DNA of 64,000 bases from Limnothrix sp. FACHB-406 (GTDB taxonomy: Bacteria > Cyanobacteriota > Cyanobacteriia > CACIAM-69d): the NCBI RefSeq assembly GCF_014698235.1, contig NZ_JACJSP010000001.1, positions 408,126-472,125 of the forward strand, written 5' to 3'. The notes under the pieces are model-generated. The model had not been told where the DNA came from, made no database searches, and was given only the letters and a program-made list of their open reading frames with translations. The position numbers and the translations under genes are program-made. Positions 19,551 through 28,217 of the stretch are shown piece after piece (within the stretch, counting starts at the first letter, position 1; each line of letters starts with the position of its first letter).

Positions 19551-19829
19551 GCTGTGCCTTCACCCTATCAAGGGTCGGCGGTTCGATCGACCGATGGCTT
19601 GCATGGGAGGTATGAATGAAATCGATGGATGTCTTGGTTGATCCTCCAAAGTGCCGGTATAGCATGGAGAGCAATTCGGCGAGCGCAATTCGGCTCCGGG
19701 TTCTGACGGCACTTTTCTCAATTTGCCGGATTTGGCCTGTCAAATTTAATCTGCTGAATTTGCTGAATTTGCCGAATAAGTTGCTGAATCTTTAGATCGC
19801 TTTCCAGTCGATTCAACATCGACTCAGCT

Positions 19830-20795
19830 ATGGGCGAAATTGCTGCAAAACTCAAGTTGTCTCAACTACGAACCCTGGTGGCGATCGCCGATCGGGGAAA
19901 TTTCAGCCAAGCCGCCCTGGATCTCGACATTTCCCAATCCGCCGTTAGCCACGCGATCGCCACCCTCGAAGACGAACTGGGGGCCATTTTGCTGAATCGC
20001 GGCCGCCACGGCGCAACCCTCACCGACACCGGGCGCGAAATTGCCGACAGTGCCCGCAAAATTTTGGAACTGCTCAACGACATTGAGCGCCAGGCCAAAA
20101 GCACCCGCGGCCTCGATTCGGGCCATGTGCGCGTGGCCTGTTTTCGCAGCGTGGCCACCCACTTGTTGCCTAAGGCGATCGAGCATTTGCGCCACCGCTA
20201 CCCCGGCATCGCGATCGCCATTGATGAATACGACACCAGCCAGGACATTGAGGAAGAACTCCGCGCCGGCCGGGCAGATGTTGGTTTTGTCCTGTTGCCC
20301 GCAGGCAGTGAGTTTGAAACCTGGAACGTGATGATGGATGAATATTGGGCGATCGTCCCCAGCAGCGATCGATACGCCACGGAGGTGATTGCCTGGGAAG
20401 ATTTATTTTCTCGCCCGCTGATTTTGCCGCCCCGGCGATTTTTGTGTGCGCAAATTGTGCTCGATCGCTTCGCCAAGCTGGGCCTGAACGTGGAACCCAG
20501 CTACGAAGTCCGGGAAGATTCCACCATCCTGAGCATGGTGGCCCAAGGATTGGGCGCAACGGTCATGGCCCGGCTGGCCGCCGAACCGATCCCAGCCCAG
20601 GTGCGGGCCTATCGGCTGCCCGTGCCCTTTCACCGACACATCGGTCTGGCCATCTTGGCCAATGCGCTGCATTTGCCGCCCGTGTTTGCGGTGCGTGATG
20701 CGCTGAAGGAAACGATCGCCCATTTAACGCTGCCGGGCCAACCCCGACCAGAACAGCCCTGGCCCAATCTCAAGCGATCGGGACGGCCTGCCTAA
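19830..20795 (+). CDS. LysR-family transcriptional regulator
   Basis: 321 residues. The N-terminal winged helix-turn-helix is at about 9-70 (LSQLRTLVAIADRGNFSQAA, then SQSAVSHAI, then LTDTGREIADSARKIL). A C-terminal periplasmic-binding-protein-like effector domain covers about 98-300. LysR proteins usually bind T-N11-A sites and often control a divergent gene. The divergent neighbour here is the small unknown gene across a 345-bp spacer that contains the direct repeat GCAATTCGGC and CTGAATTTG iterations. The convergent neighbour is a peroxiredoxin, so an oxidative-stress link is possible but unproven. No clear ribosome site precedes the ATG. Confidence 0.92.
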   Translation: MGEIAAKLKLSQLRTLVAIADRGNFSQAALDLDISQSAVSHAIATLEDELGAILLNRGRHGATLTDTGREIADSARKILELLNDIERQAKSTRGLDSGHVRVACFRSVATHLLPKAIEHLRHRYPGIAIAIDEYDTSQDIEEELRAGRADVGFVLLPAGSEFETWNVMMDEYWAIVPSSDRYATEVIAWEDLFSRPLILPPRRFLCAQIVLDRFAKLGLNVEPSYEVREDSTILSMVAQGLGATVMARLAAEPIPAQVRAYRLPVPFHRHIGLAILANALHLPPVFAVRDALKETIAHLTLPGQPRPEQPWPNLKRSGRPA

Positions 20796-20821
20796 TCGGT
20801 GTTCCATTAATACAGCCCGAC

Positions 20822-20873
20822 ACACCAGCCCAATACACCAGCCCAATACACCAAACCAATACACCAGACTAAT
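20822..20873. repeat. 13-bp tandem array, four units
   Basis: ACACCAGCCCAAT twice, then ACACCAAACCAAT and ACACCAGACTAAT, exactly in register. It is directly followed by the bidirectional terminator hairpin between the LysR and peroxiredoxin genes. Confidence 0.9.
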
Positions 20874-20875
20874 AA

Positions 20876-20915
20876 AATAGCCCCCCGATCACACCAGGGC
20901 GATCGGGGGGCTATT
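20876..20915. terminator. Bidirectional terminator hairpin
   Basis: Perfect 15-bp stem AATAGCCCCCCGATC (20876-20890) and GATCGGGGGGCTATT (20901-20915) with a 10-nt loop, between the convergent LysR and peroxiredoxin genes. A short T-rich run follows on both strands. Confidence 0.8.
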
Positions 20916-21008
20916 TGTTGATGTTGCTAACCACCAGGTGGCCCTAACCCCAAGCTCAAGGATTCAGCTTGAAATTAAAAACCACTGGAGATTAAAAACT
21001 GATTGAAA

Positions 21009-21650
21009 TTACTTGTTGGGCTGGGGAGTCAGGCGCAGGTAAGGCTTGATTTCCGTCACGCCCTTGGGGAATTTCTGGCGAGCTTCCTCGGTGGGGATCG
21101 AGGGAACCACCACGCAATCGCCGCCATCTGTCCAGTCAGCGGGCGTAGCCACACTGTAGTTATCGGTCAGTTGCAGCGAGTCAATCACGCGCAACAGCTC
21201 ATCAAAGTTGCGGCCGGTGCTAGCGGGATAGGTGATCGTCAAACGCAGCTTTTTGTTGGGATCGATGATGAAGACCGATCGCACCGTCAGGGTGTTACCG
21301 GTGCTGGAATTGGGGTGAATCATCCCGTACAGTTCCGACACTTTCTTATCTTCGTCGGCCAGAATCGGGTAATTCAGCGTCGTGCTTTGGGTTTCTTCAA
21401 TGTCGGCCGTCCAGCCATGGTGCGAATCCACGCTGTCAACGCTCAGGGCCAGCGCCTTCACATTGCGCTTGTCAAATTCACCCTTCAGTTGGGCAACGCG
21501 GCCCAGCTCGGTGGTGCACACGGGGGTATAGTCCGCCGGGTGCGAAAACAGCACCACCCAGCTATCACCAGCCCAAGTGTAGAAGTCGATCGAGCCGTGG
21601 GTGGAAGCCTGCGTGAAATTAGGGACGGTATCGCCAAGTCTGAGAGTCAT
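21009..21650 (-). CDS. 1-Cys peroxiredoxin (Prx6 family)
   Basis: Thiol peroxidase of 213 residues that reduces H2O2 and alkyl hydroperoxides. The peroxidatic site is HPADYTPVCTTE, with His37, Thr42 and Cys45. The Prx6-type C-terminal domain is present (DSVDSHHGWTADIEET, and IIDPNKKLRLTITYPASTGRN). There is no resolving Cys near the C-terminus, which fits the 1-Cys class. The DNA just upstream is a transposon relic whose end hairpin lies about 40-60 bp ahead of the start, so the native promoter may have been replaced or lie within the relic. Confidence 0.95.
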   Translation of the reverse strand: MTLRLGDTVPNFTQASTHGSIDFYTWAGDSWVVLFSHPADYTPVCTTELGRVAQLKGEFDKRNVKALALSVDSVDSHHGWTADIEETQSTTLNYPILADEDKKVSELYGMIHPNSSTGNTLTVRSVFIIDPNKKLRLTITYPASTGRNFDELLRVIDSLQLTDNYSVATPADWTDGGDCVVVPSIPTEEARQKFPKGVTEIKPYLRLTPQPNK

Positions 21651-21678
21651 GATTCTTCGTTGGTCAATGATTAATTGA

Positions 21679-21860
21679 TTGACATCCTCCTCGCCCCAAA
21701 GGGTGAGGATTCCTCACCGCGCCTGAACCCAGCGAATCGGGCCGAGGTCGCTGAATGGGGTTGACGCTTCACAGGCCACCACTGGCGAACCAGTCTGACG
21801 CTGGCCTCCACGTCCGTTTAAAGTCTCGGACTGCCCGCCCGCGACGATGCATCAAACCAG
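21679..21860 (-). mobile_element. Relic of an IS200/IS605-like element (tnpB 3' end)
   Basis: One edge carries TTGACATCCTCCTCGCCC and a hairpin (21688-21696 with 21701-21709), the layout of IS200/IS605 family ends. The minus strand through 21770-21850 encodes SRAGSPRL, a stop, then TDVEASVRLVRQW in one frame. This matches SRAGSPRLETDAEVSASLVRQ at 35.2 kb, so it is a decayed copy of the same coding end. No transposase core remains. The link to tnpB rests on the end structure and short peptide only. Confidence 0.5.
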
Positions 21861-22079
21861 TCAGGAGTGAATTTGCGGGCTGATGGGTCTGGGGGGCTAG
21901 AGGGGAGAGCGCCCGCAGATCATGATGCCACGAAACCCCAGTTTTCCGACCGGATTTTCGATCTTTTTCACCCAACAGGCCCGCCAGCGGAATTCCAGGC
22001 GACAAATGCGGTTGATTCGGCTTGGCAGTTCCGCTGTAGCTGGGGCTTGTACTGCTGGAAAAATTTAATGAAGCGCTTT

Positions 22080-22159
22080 AACGATTAGGCGTTCAGGTCA
22101 TCCTAATCACGGCCCGGAGTAACGATCAGGCGTTCAGGTCATCCTAATCACGGCCCGGG
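22080..22159. repeat. 41-bp tandem duplication
   Basis: AACGATTAGGCGTTCAGGTC and the following bases recur after 41 bp with one difference (ATTAGG versus ATCAGG) and the shared end TCCTAATCACGGCCCGG. The rest of the gene-free gap 21861-22362 holds nothing I can name. Confidence 0.85.
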
Positions 22160-22362
22160 ATGCGAATCTTGCGATCTGGATGTTCAGAATAGCAGGACTC
22201 TGTAGCGAAATTATCAGTCTTCGTGAATCTGCAATCCTTCTGGGGACAAACCGTAAAGTTCCGCAATGATCCTGAAAGGTTCGTCATGCGGTCTTGCATC
22301 CTCAGCAATGCTGGATTGTCAGCAATGCTGGCTTGAACGATCGGCCATGCTTGCTTAAACCA

Positions 22363-22998
22363 TCATTTCGGACAGGATGCTGAAATGCAGGCGAGGGAGA
22401 AGGTGCGCAGGGCGGAAATTTGGCTCATTTGGATTTCATGGCCCCCATCGAGTTCCAAATAGGTGACGGTGGCATCGCGGGCTTGGAGATCGTCGCGCAC
22501 TTGCCAGGCGGCTTGGATTGGAACGACGAGATCTTGACGGCCGTGGGTCACCAGCACTTGGGGCCCCTGTTTGAGGGAGCTGACTTGCGGCAGGGTGTGA
22601 AAATAGCCACTGAGGGAAGCAACGCCGGCCAGGGGTAGCGCTAACCCCACGTCTAGGGCCATGGCTCCACCTTGGGAAAATCCACAAAGGATGGTTCGAT
22701 CGAGCGGGATGCCCGATCGCTCCGTGGTGGCCAACAGCCAGTTTTGGAGCTGGTCTCGACTGGCCTGCAAGCCTGGATAATCGGACGATTCCAAGTCGTA
22801 CCACATGCGCCCTTCATTGGAGTAGGGATAGGCCATGGGGGCTTGGGGAAATTCCATGTGCCAATCTGGCAAGTTCAGCAACGGAGCCAACGCGGCCACA
22901 TCATTTGCATTTGCCCCCCAACCATGAAGCGCGACCAGCATTGCCGCTGGTGTGCGGTTCGCCTCGGGGGAAATCGCGATCGCCTCTAATAAAGCCAC
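22363..22998 (-). CDS. Alpha/beta hydrolase (phospholipase/carboxylesterase family)
   Basis: Serine hydrolase of 211 residues. The nucleophile elbow is CGFSQGG, the oxyanion region is VALHGWGAN, and the acid and base are the Asp of HGRQDLVVP and the His of DGGHEIQ. It belongs with small cytosolic carboxylesterase/lysophospholipase proteins. The frame is open to 23037, but the GTG at 22998 follows GAGGAG with 7-bp spacing and is the likely start. It is divergent from purH across 56 bp, so the two promoters overlap. Confidence 0.88.
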   Translation of the reverse strand: MALLEAIAISPEANRTPAAMLVALHGWGANANDVAALAPLLNLPDWHMEFPQAPMAYPYSNEGRMWYDLESSDYPGLQASRDQLQNWLLATTERSGIPLDRTILCGFSQGGAMALDVGLALPLAGVASLSGYFHTLPQVSSLKQGPQVLVTHGRQDLVVPIQAAWQVRDDLQARDATVTYLELDGGHEIQMSQISALRTFSLACISASCPK

Positions 22999-23054
22999 GC
23001 GACAACTCCTCGGTAGAATGAACCCGTTAAGCCTCAATCCTAACGGACTCTTCC

Positions 23055-24638
23055 ATGACGCGGACAGCCCTGCTTAGTGTTTCTGACAAAACTGGTCTAA
23101 TCGAACTGGCTCGCCAACTGGTGGAACGGTTCGGCTTTACCCTGGTCAGCAGCGGTGGCACGGCTAATGCCATCAAAGCCGCAGGACTCCCCGTGACCAA
23201 GGTTTCGGACTATACAGGCTTCCCGGAAATTTTGGGCGGCCGGGTCAAGACACTCCACCCGCGTGTGCATGGGGGAATTTTGGCCCGCACCGATTTGGAG
23301 GGCGATCGCGCTGATTTGGCTGCCAATGAGATCCCCGCAATCGACTTGGTGGTGGTGAATCTTTATCCCTTTGAGCAGACGATCGCCCGGGAAGGGGTGA
23401 CGCTGCCGGAGGCGATCGAACAAATTGATATCGGTGGCCCCGCCATGATCCGCGCCGCTGCCAAAAACCACAGCCGCGTAACGGTGCTGTGCAACCCAGC
23501 TCAATACGATCGCTACTTACATGAGCTGAGCAGCAATGGCACACCATCCCTGGAATTCCGGTTGCAGTGCGCCCGCGAAGCCTTTTGGCACACCTCCACC
23601 TATGACAGCGCGATCGCCACTTACCTGAGCCAACAGGCCGACAATCCCGCCGATTTGGATCGACCCGCCTTGGCAACGCCAGTGGAATGGGCGATCGCGG
23701 GTAAGCGGGTGCAAAGCCTGCGCTATGGCGAAAATCCCCACCAAAGCGCCGCTTGGTATCGCAGCGGCTCCACCCCCAGCGGTTGGGCGGCTGCGGAACA
23801 ACTCCAGGGCAAAGAACTGAGTTACAACAACTTGGTGGATCTGGAGTCGGCCCGGAGCCTGATTGCGGAATTTGTGGCCGCCGATGCTCCTCCGGCGGCG
23901 GCTATTCTGAAGCACAACAATCCCTGTGGTGTGGCCCTGGGATCGTCGGCTGATGCCCCCCTGCTTGAGGCCTATCGCAAGGCCCTGGAAGCGGATTCGG
24001 TGTCAGCATTTGGCGGCATCGTGGCCCTGAACCGCCCGATCGACGCAGAAACGGCCGCCGCGCTCACGGAAACCTTCCTGGAATGCATTGTGGCTCCTGG
24101 CTGTGATGAGGCAGCTCGCGCCTTGTTGCAGAAAAAACAAAACCTGCGAGTCTTGGTGCTGCCGGATCTGTTAGCGGGACCGGCGGCCACGGTGAAGACG
24201 ATCGCGGGCGGCTTTTTGCTCCAGGCGGCCGACGACGAACCCAGCGACCCGAACACCTGGCGCGTGGTGACGGAAAAGCAACCAACGGCGGATCAGCTCG
24301 CGGAGTTGGCCTTTGCCTGGCGGGTGGTGAAGCATGTGAAGTCCAATGCGATCGTGGTGACCAGCAACCGATCGACCCTGGGGATCGGTGCGGGCCAAAT
24401 GAATCGCGTGGGTTCCGTGGCGATCGCCCTCAACCAAGCGGGCGACCAAGCCCCGGGCGCTGTTTTGGCCAGCGATGGGTTCTTTCCCTTTGATGACTCG
24501 GTGCGGACGGCGGCGGCGGCGGGCATCGGGGCGATCGTCCAGCCCGGTGGCAGCGTGCGCGATGAAGACTCGATCAAGGCGGCCAATGAACTGGGTTTGG
24601 TGATGCTGATGACCGATCGCCGCCACTTCCTGCACTAA
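23055..24638 (+). CDS. purH: Bifunctional AICAR transformylase / IMP cyclohydrolase
   Basis: Catalyses the last two steps of IMP synthesis. It is 527 residues with an N-terminal MGS-like cyclohydrolase (about 1-200: LLSVSDKTGL, SSGGTANAIKAAG, GGRVKTLHPRVHGGIL) and a C-terminal transformylase. The KHNNPCG motif of the transformylase lies near 280-287 and the C-terminus ends MTDRRHFLH as in the family. Full length and cytoplasmic. It is divergent from the hydrolase gene; its 3' end faces the Ctp gene, with a palindrome copy between them. Confidence 0.98.
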   Translation: MTRTALLSVSDKTGLIELARQLVERFGFTLVSSGGTANAIKAAGLPVTKVSDYTGFPEILGGRVKTLHPRVHGGILARTDLEGDRADLAANEIPAIDLVVVNLYPFEQTIAREGVTLPEAIEQIDIGGPAMIRAAAKNHSRVTVLCNPAQYDRYLHELSSNGTPSLEFRLQCAREAFWHTSTYDSAIATYLSQQADNPADLDRPALATPVEWAIAGKRVQSLRYGENPHQSAAWYRSGSTPSGWAAAEQLQGKELSYNNLVDLESARSLIAEFVAADAPPAAAILKHNNPCGVALGSSADAPLLEAYRKALEADSVSAFGGIVALNRPIDAETAAALTETFLECIVAPGCDEAARALLQKKQNLRVLVLPDLLAGPAATVKTIAGGFLLQAADDEPSDPNTWRVVTEKQPTADQLAELAFAWRVVKHVKSNAIVVTSNRSTLGIGAGQMNRVGSVAIALNQAGDQAPGAVLASDGFFPFDDSVRTAAAAGIGAIVQPGGSVRDEDSIKAANELGLVMLMTDRRHFLH

Positions 24639-24719
24639 CGGTTGTGCAGTTTGCTCTGAAGCCATCCCCACGTCCGGCCGATCGCTGACTGCACCGATCG
24701 CTGACTACATCATTGGAGG

Positions 24720-24739
24720 CAAGGGGCTTAAGCCCCTTG
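24720..24739. repeat. Intergenic palindrome, copy 3
   Basis: Perfect CAAGGGGCTTAAGCCCCTTG between the convergent purH and Ctp genes. A 15-bp direct repeat (TTTGTCCCTACT core) follows at about 24786-24816. Confidence 0.9.
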
Positions 24740-24806
24740 TCTAGCCATGGTTAGCGTTGATTGACGGGTTCAGGTTGGGGATATTTTGTCCCTACTAAGT
24801 TTGTCC

Positions 24807-26189
24807 CTACTGAGGCAGCGGGGCCACATTGTTATTAGCCGCAATCCGGTTCCGAAGCATGGTCACAGCCCGTGTGTATTGGGGATCGCTCTCGGTGGCC
24901 AACAGTCGCCCGCCATTGGAGAACAGATAATATTCCTGCTCATCCGATAGCTTGATTTCCACATCGGGGCTGATGCCGGTTTTGTTGATGTCCGTGCCAG
25001 CGGGGGTGTAGTAATGGGCGATCGTGACGGCTAAACCCGAACCATCACCCAAGCTATGCACCGATTGAACCAGGGCCTTGCCAAAGGTTTGGCTTCCCAC
25101 CACGAGCGCCCGACGGTTATCCTTCAGCGCCCCGGTCAAAATTTCGCTGGCACTGGCGGAATTGCCATCCACCAACACCGCCAGCGGCAAGTTCGTGAGG
25201 GAAGTGCGGTTGGCCCGGGCGGCTTGGCTGTTTCCTGCGCGATCGGTCGTGCTGACAATGCTGCCGGCATCGAGCCACATGCGTGCAATCTCAATGCTGG
25301 CGTTCAAGAGACCGCCCGGATTGCCGCGCAGATCCAAGACAAACGCTTCGGCCTGCTTACCTTTCAAATCCTCGATCGCCCGCTCCATCTGTTCGGCCGC
25401 ATGGGCGCTGAACTCATTGAGGCGGATATAGCCTACCCGAATGCCCGATTCCGTTTGCAGGCTCGATCGAACGATCGGCACTTCAATTCGGGCGCGGGTT
25501 AAGGACACCGAAAACGGCGCACCGCCCGCCCGCTGAATTTCCAGCTTCACCGCCGTGCCCGCCTGGCCCCGAATCAAGCTGGAAGCCTTGTCGGGAGACA
25601 TGTCCTTGGTGGCTTGCCCATCGATCGACAGGATCAGATCTCCCGTCTTCAAACCGGCCCGAGCGGCCGGTGAGTTGGGCATTGGCTCCACCACTTGCAA
25701 GTGCTTCGTCTTGTCATCTACCCCCATCCGAATCCCAATCCCAGACAGCTCGCCGGCCGTTTGGTTGGTCAGCTCCTCAAACTGCTCAGGAGTCATGAAG
25801 CGCGTGTAGGGATCATTCAGCAGCTTAATCGCCTTGCGCAGGGCTTCGTAGGCTTCATCCCGCGACGTATATTGGCGGCTCAGGAGGTCTTGGCGGATGG
25901 CTTGCCAATCATTTTGGTTAAACTGCCCATCCACATATTCACGGTTGATGATTTGCCAAGCTTCATCCACGATTTGCTTGGGGCTGTCTTGGAATTGGCC
26001 GGGTTCCGGGGCGGGCGGCTCCCGGTCTTGGCTGAAGGCCGGCAAACTCAGGGCTGGATGAAGCAGGGCAACGCTGGCCGCCGCGATCGCCACCTTTACG
26101 CCCAGGCTCTTGGGCGATCGCCGCCAATCAAACCAATGACGCGAAACCGACGAGACAGCGGGCATAGATTTGGGATCAACCTGGGGCAT
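24807..26189 (-). CDS. C-terminal processing protease (S41 family, Ctp)
   Basis: About 460 residues exported by an N-terminal signal segment (VAIAAASVALLHPALSLPAFS). An N-terminal helical domain is followed by a PDZ domain (about 150-245, SGIGIRMG to VKLEIQRAGG) and the S41 catalytic core. The nucleophile Ser is in NSASASEIL and the general base Lys in FGKALVQS. Cyanobacteria carry several Ctp enzymes; CtpA matures the D1 protein in the lumen. I cannot say which paralogue this is. ATG codons at 26189 and 26165 are both possible; neither has a clear ribosome site, and the frame is open to a TTG at 26216. Confidence 0.92.
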   Translation of the reverse strand: MPQVDPKSMPAVSSVSRHWFDWRRSPKSLGVKVAIAAASVALLHPALSLPAFSQDREPPAPEPGQFQDSPKQIVDEAWQIINREYVDGQFNQNDWQAIRQDLLSRQYTSRDEAYEALRKAIKLLNDPYTRFMTPEQFEELTNQTAGELSGIGIRMGVDDKTKHLQVVEPMPNSPAARAGLKTGDLILSIDGQATKDMSPDKASSLIRGQAGTAVKLEIQRAGGAPFSVSLTRARIEVPIVRSSLQTESGIRVGYIRLNEFSAHAAEQMERAIEDLKGKQAEAFVLDLRGNPGGLLNASIEIARMWLDAGSIVSTTDRAGNSQAARANRTSLTNLPLAVLVDGNSASASEILTGALKDNRRALVVGSQTFGKALVQSVHSLGDGSGLAVTIAHYYTPAGTDINKTGISPDVEIKLSDEQEYYLFSNGGRLLATESDPQYTRAVTMLRNRIAANNNVAPLPQ

Positions 26190-26390
26190 ACGGCCAACGT
26201 TTTTGAATGAAATCAAGGGAATGCAAAACTAGCACCCAACCAGCACCCAGCAATTTTGGGAGTTATGGCAGGATGGCTGATAGATGATTGCTATTCATCA
26301 TAGAGCGCCGATCGGGAACCGTGGGTGACTCCAGACACCGATCGAATCGCCACATTCAATCCCGCATGGATCTCTAACGGGCAGTTGACC

Positions 26391-27326
26391 ATGATTTGGA
26401 AACGTACTCAGCCCCCCGAATCGCCATCCCCCCAGGTTGCTCGATCGACCCCACCCCCTTCATCGTCCCTATCCAGTTCGCCCGGATCAACCACAACATC
26501 AACAACATCAACCGAAACATCAACCGCAGCCCTGAGCCGATCGCTCCGGCGGCTGCAATGGTTAGGCCACTTCACCAATGGGGCGATCGCCCTGATCGTG
26601 ATCGGGGGAATCGTCCTTCTGCAACAAGCCACCATCAAACGCGCTCCCCAGGGATTGGAAGATCCCGTTTTGGCTCAGGATCGCACCCGCACACAATTGC
26701 AATTGGCGGCCCGAATGCCCAGCCTTGGGTTTGATAATTTGCTGGCCAATTGGGCGTTTTTAAGCTATTTGCAATATTTCGGAGACACGGAAGTTCGCCA
26801 GGCCACGGGCTACACGGCCAATGAAGATTACTTTGAGCTGATGACCCTGCGGGATCCCCGATTCACCACGCTGGCTCCTTTCATTTCGGCGGGTGTGGCG
26901 TACTATGCGGGCAAGCCGGAAAAATCCGTGGCCCTCATGACCCGCATGACCGATGTGCTGGATCCCAAGCACCAACCCGATGCCTTTTGGGTTTGGCGCT
27001 TCAAGGCGTTTGATCAATACCTGTTGCTGAATGACATTCCGGCCACCGTGGCTTCCCTGGAAATGGCGGGTCGCTGGGCAGCCATGACTTCAAAATATCG
27101 GCGGGTGGCTCCGTTTTTCCAAGAAACAGCGGACTTTTTGCGCCGAGATCCCAACACGTTGGCGGTGCGGTTTTACTCCTGGAATGAGGTGTATCAAGCG
27201 GCAGTCGATCGCCTAGTGATTCAGCGGGCTGAACAGGAATTGTTAGCCATGGGAGCCAAGCGGGGCCCACGGCTGCCCAATGGTCGATCGCAGTTTTTGC
27301 CGCCGCCCGGTGTCGCTGCGCGTTGA
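26391..27326 (+). CDS. Unknown membrane-anchored cyanobacterial protein
   Basis: About 311 residues, not a family I can name. A Pro/Ser/Thr-rich cytoplasmic segment (about 5-55) is followed by one transmembrane helix (GAIALIVIGGIVLLQQA) and an Ala/Leu-rich, probably helical-repeat domain outside. The ordered part begins PSLGFDNLLANWAFLSYLQYFGD and contains a segment resembling a TPR-like solenoid. The frame opens at 26325, but the ATG at 26391 is the more natural start. It is followed after 63 bp by a YdcF-like gene on the same strand, so the pair is probably co-transcribed. Confidence 0.8.
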   Translation: MIWKRTQPPESPSPQVARSTPPPSSSLSSSPGSTTTSTTSTETSTAALSRSLRRLQWLGHFTNGAIALIVIGGIVLLQQATIKRAPQGLEDPVLAQDRTRTQLQLAARMPSLGFDNLLANWAFLSYLQYFGDTEVRQATGYTANEDYFELMTLRDPRFTTLAPFISAGVAYYAGKPEKSVALMTRMTDVLDPKHQPDAFWVWRFKAFDQYLLLNDIPATVASLEMAGRWAAMTSKYRRVAPFFQETADFLRRDPNTLAVRFYSWNEVYQAAVDRLVIQRAEQELLAMGAKRGPRLPNGRSQFLPPPGVAAR

Positions 27327-27389
27327 ATCGAGTGTTAATCAGTTCATCGTTTCAGTCGCCTCAGTCATTAGATTCCCCTCAATCGCCCT

Positions 27390-28109
27390 ATGCAGCCATT
27401 TCATCGAAAAATTGGGCTGATGACCGCTGGTCTGCTGGCCTTGGGGGGCCTGTGGTGGGGCGGACGGTTGATGGTGGCGGCTTCGGGCCCGCCGGAAGTG
27501 CTGTGGGTCTTGGGGGGCAGCATTCGGCGCGAAATGGCGGCGGTTCAGTGGGCGGCGGCCCATCCCCAACAGCGGGTGTTGATTTCCGGGGGTTCCAAGC
27601 CTCCCTGTGTCAAGGCGTTGTTCGATCGCGCTGGTGTGAAGGGCGATCGCGTTTGGCTGGAGCAATGCGCCCAGTCCACGTTTGGGAACTGCTATTGGAG
27701 TCTGCCGATCTTGCAGCGTTGGGGTGCAAAACGGGTGATTTTGATGACTTCCGGTTCCCACCAATGGCGAGCCGGGGCCATGGCTCGGCTCATTCTGGGC
27801 AGTCACGGTATTTGGGTCGATGTGGTGACCGTGCCGGAAACGGGTGTGCCTGCTAATCAAGAAAACCCGCTGAAAACCGTTTTGGATGTGGGACGTGCGG
27901 GCGCTTGGGCGATCGGCAGCCAGTGGAATAGTCCCCAATGCCAACAGGTGGGGCGTTTAGAGCAGGTGAATATGGCCGCTTGGTGTCAGCGAGCGTTTCG
28001 CTGTGAATATCAAGCGGGGCTATCTAAAATTTGTGCGCGATCGAGCCAGGGATTGCCCCAGCCCGATCGCGCACCTTCAGCGATTCCTCAATCACCATCA
28101 ACCCGCTAG
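27390..28109 (+). CDS. YdcF/ElyC-family (DUF218) envelope protein
   Basis: 239 residues: an N-terminal membrane anchor (about 8-30), then the DUF218 domain (about 35-185). The conserved pattern is visible in EVLWVLGGSIRREM, RVLISGGSK, QSTFGNCYWS and RVILMTSGSHQWRA. Family members such as ElyC and SanA affect peptidoglycan or undecaprenyl-phosphate handling; the chemistry is unsettled. The C-terminal tail (about 200-239) is Pro/Ser-rich and likely disordered. Probably in an operon with the preceding membrane protein. Confidence 0.85.
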   Translation: MQPFHRKIGLMTAGLLALGGLWWGGRLMVAASGPPEVLWVLGGSIRREMAAVQWAAAHPQQRVLISGGSKPPCVKALFDRAGVKGDRVWLEQCAQSTFGNCYWSLPILQRWGAKRVILMTSGSHQWRAGAMARLILGSHGIWVDVVTVPETGVPANQENPLKTVLDVGRAGAWAIGSQWNSPQCQQVGRLEQVNMAAWCQRAFRCEYQAGLSKICARSSQGLPQPDRAPSAIPQSPSTR

Positions 28110-28162
28110 GGATCCGCACGGCTCAACAACCGATCGATTGAGGCTTGTTGAGGCTTGCTGAA

Positions 28163-28197
28163 TCCAGCCGATCCCGATCCGAGATCGATCGGCTGGA
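28163..28197. terminator. Hairpin between convergent ydcF-like and sir genes
   Basis: 11-bp stem TCCAGCCGATC (28163-28173) and GATCGGCTGGA (28187-28197), 13-nt loop. There is no T-run, so intrinsic termination is uncertain. Confidence 0.45.
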
Positions 28198-28217
28198 GAT
28201 TGACTTGAAATCGGCAG

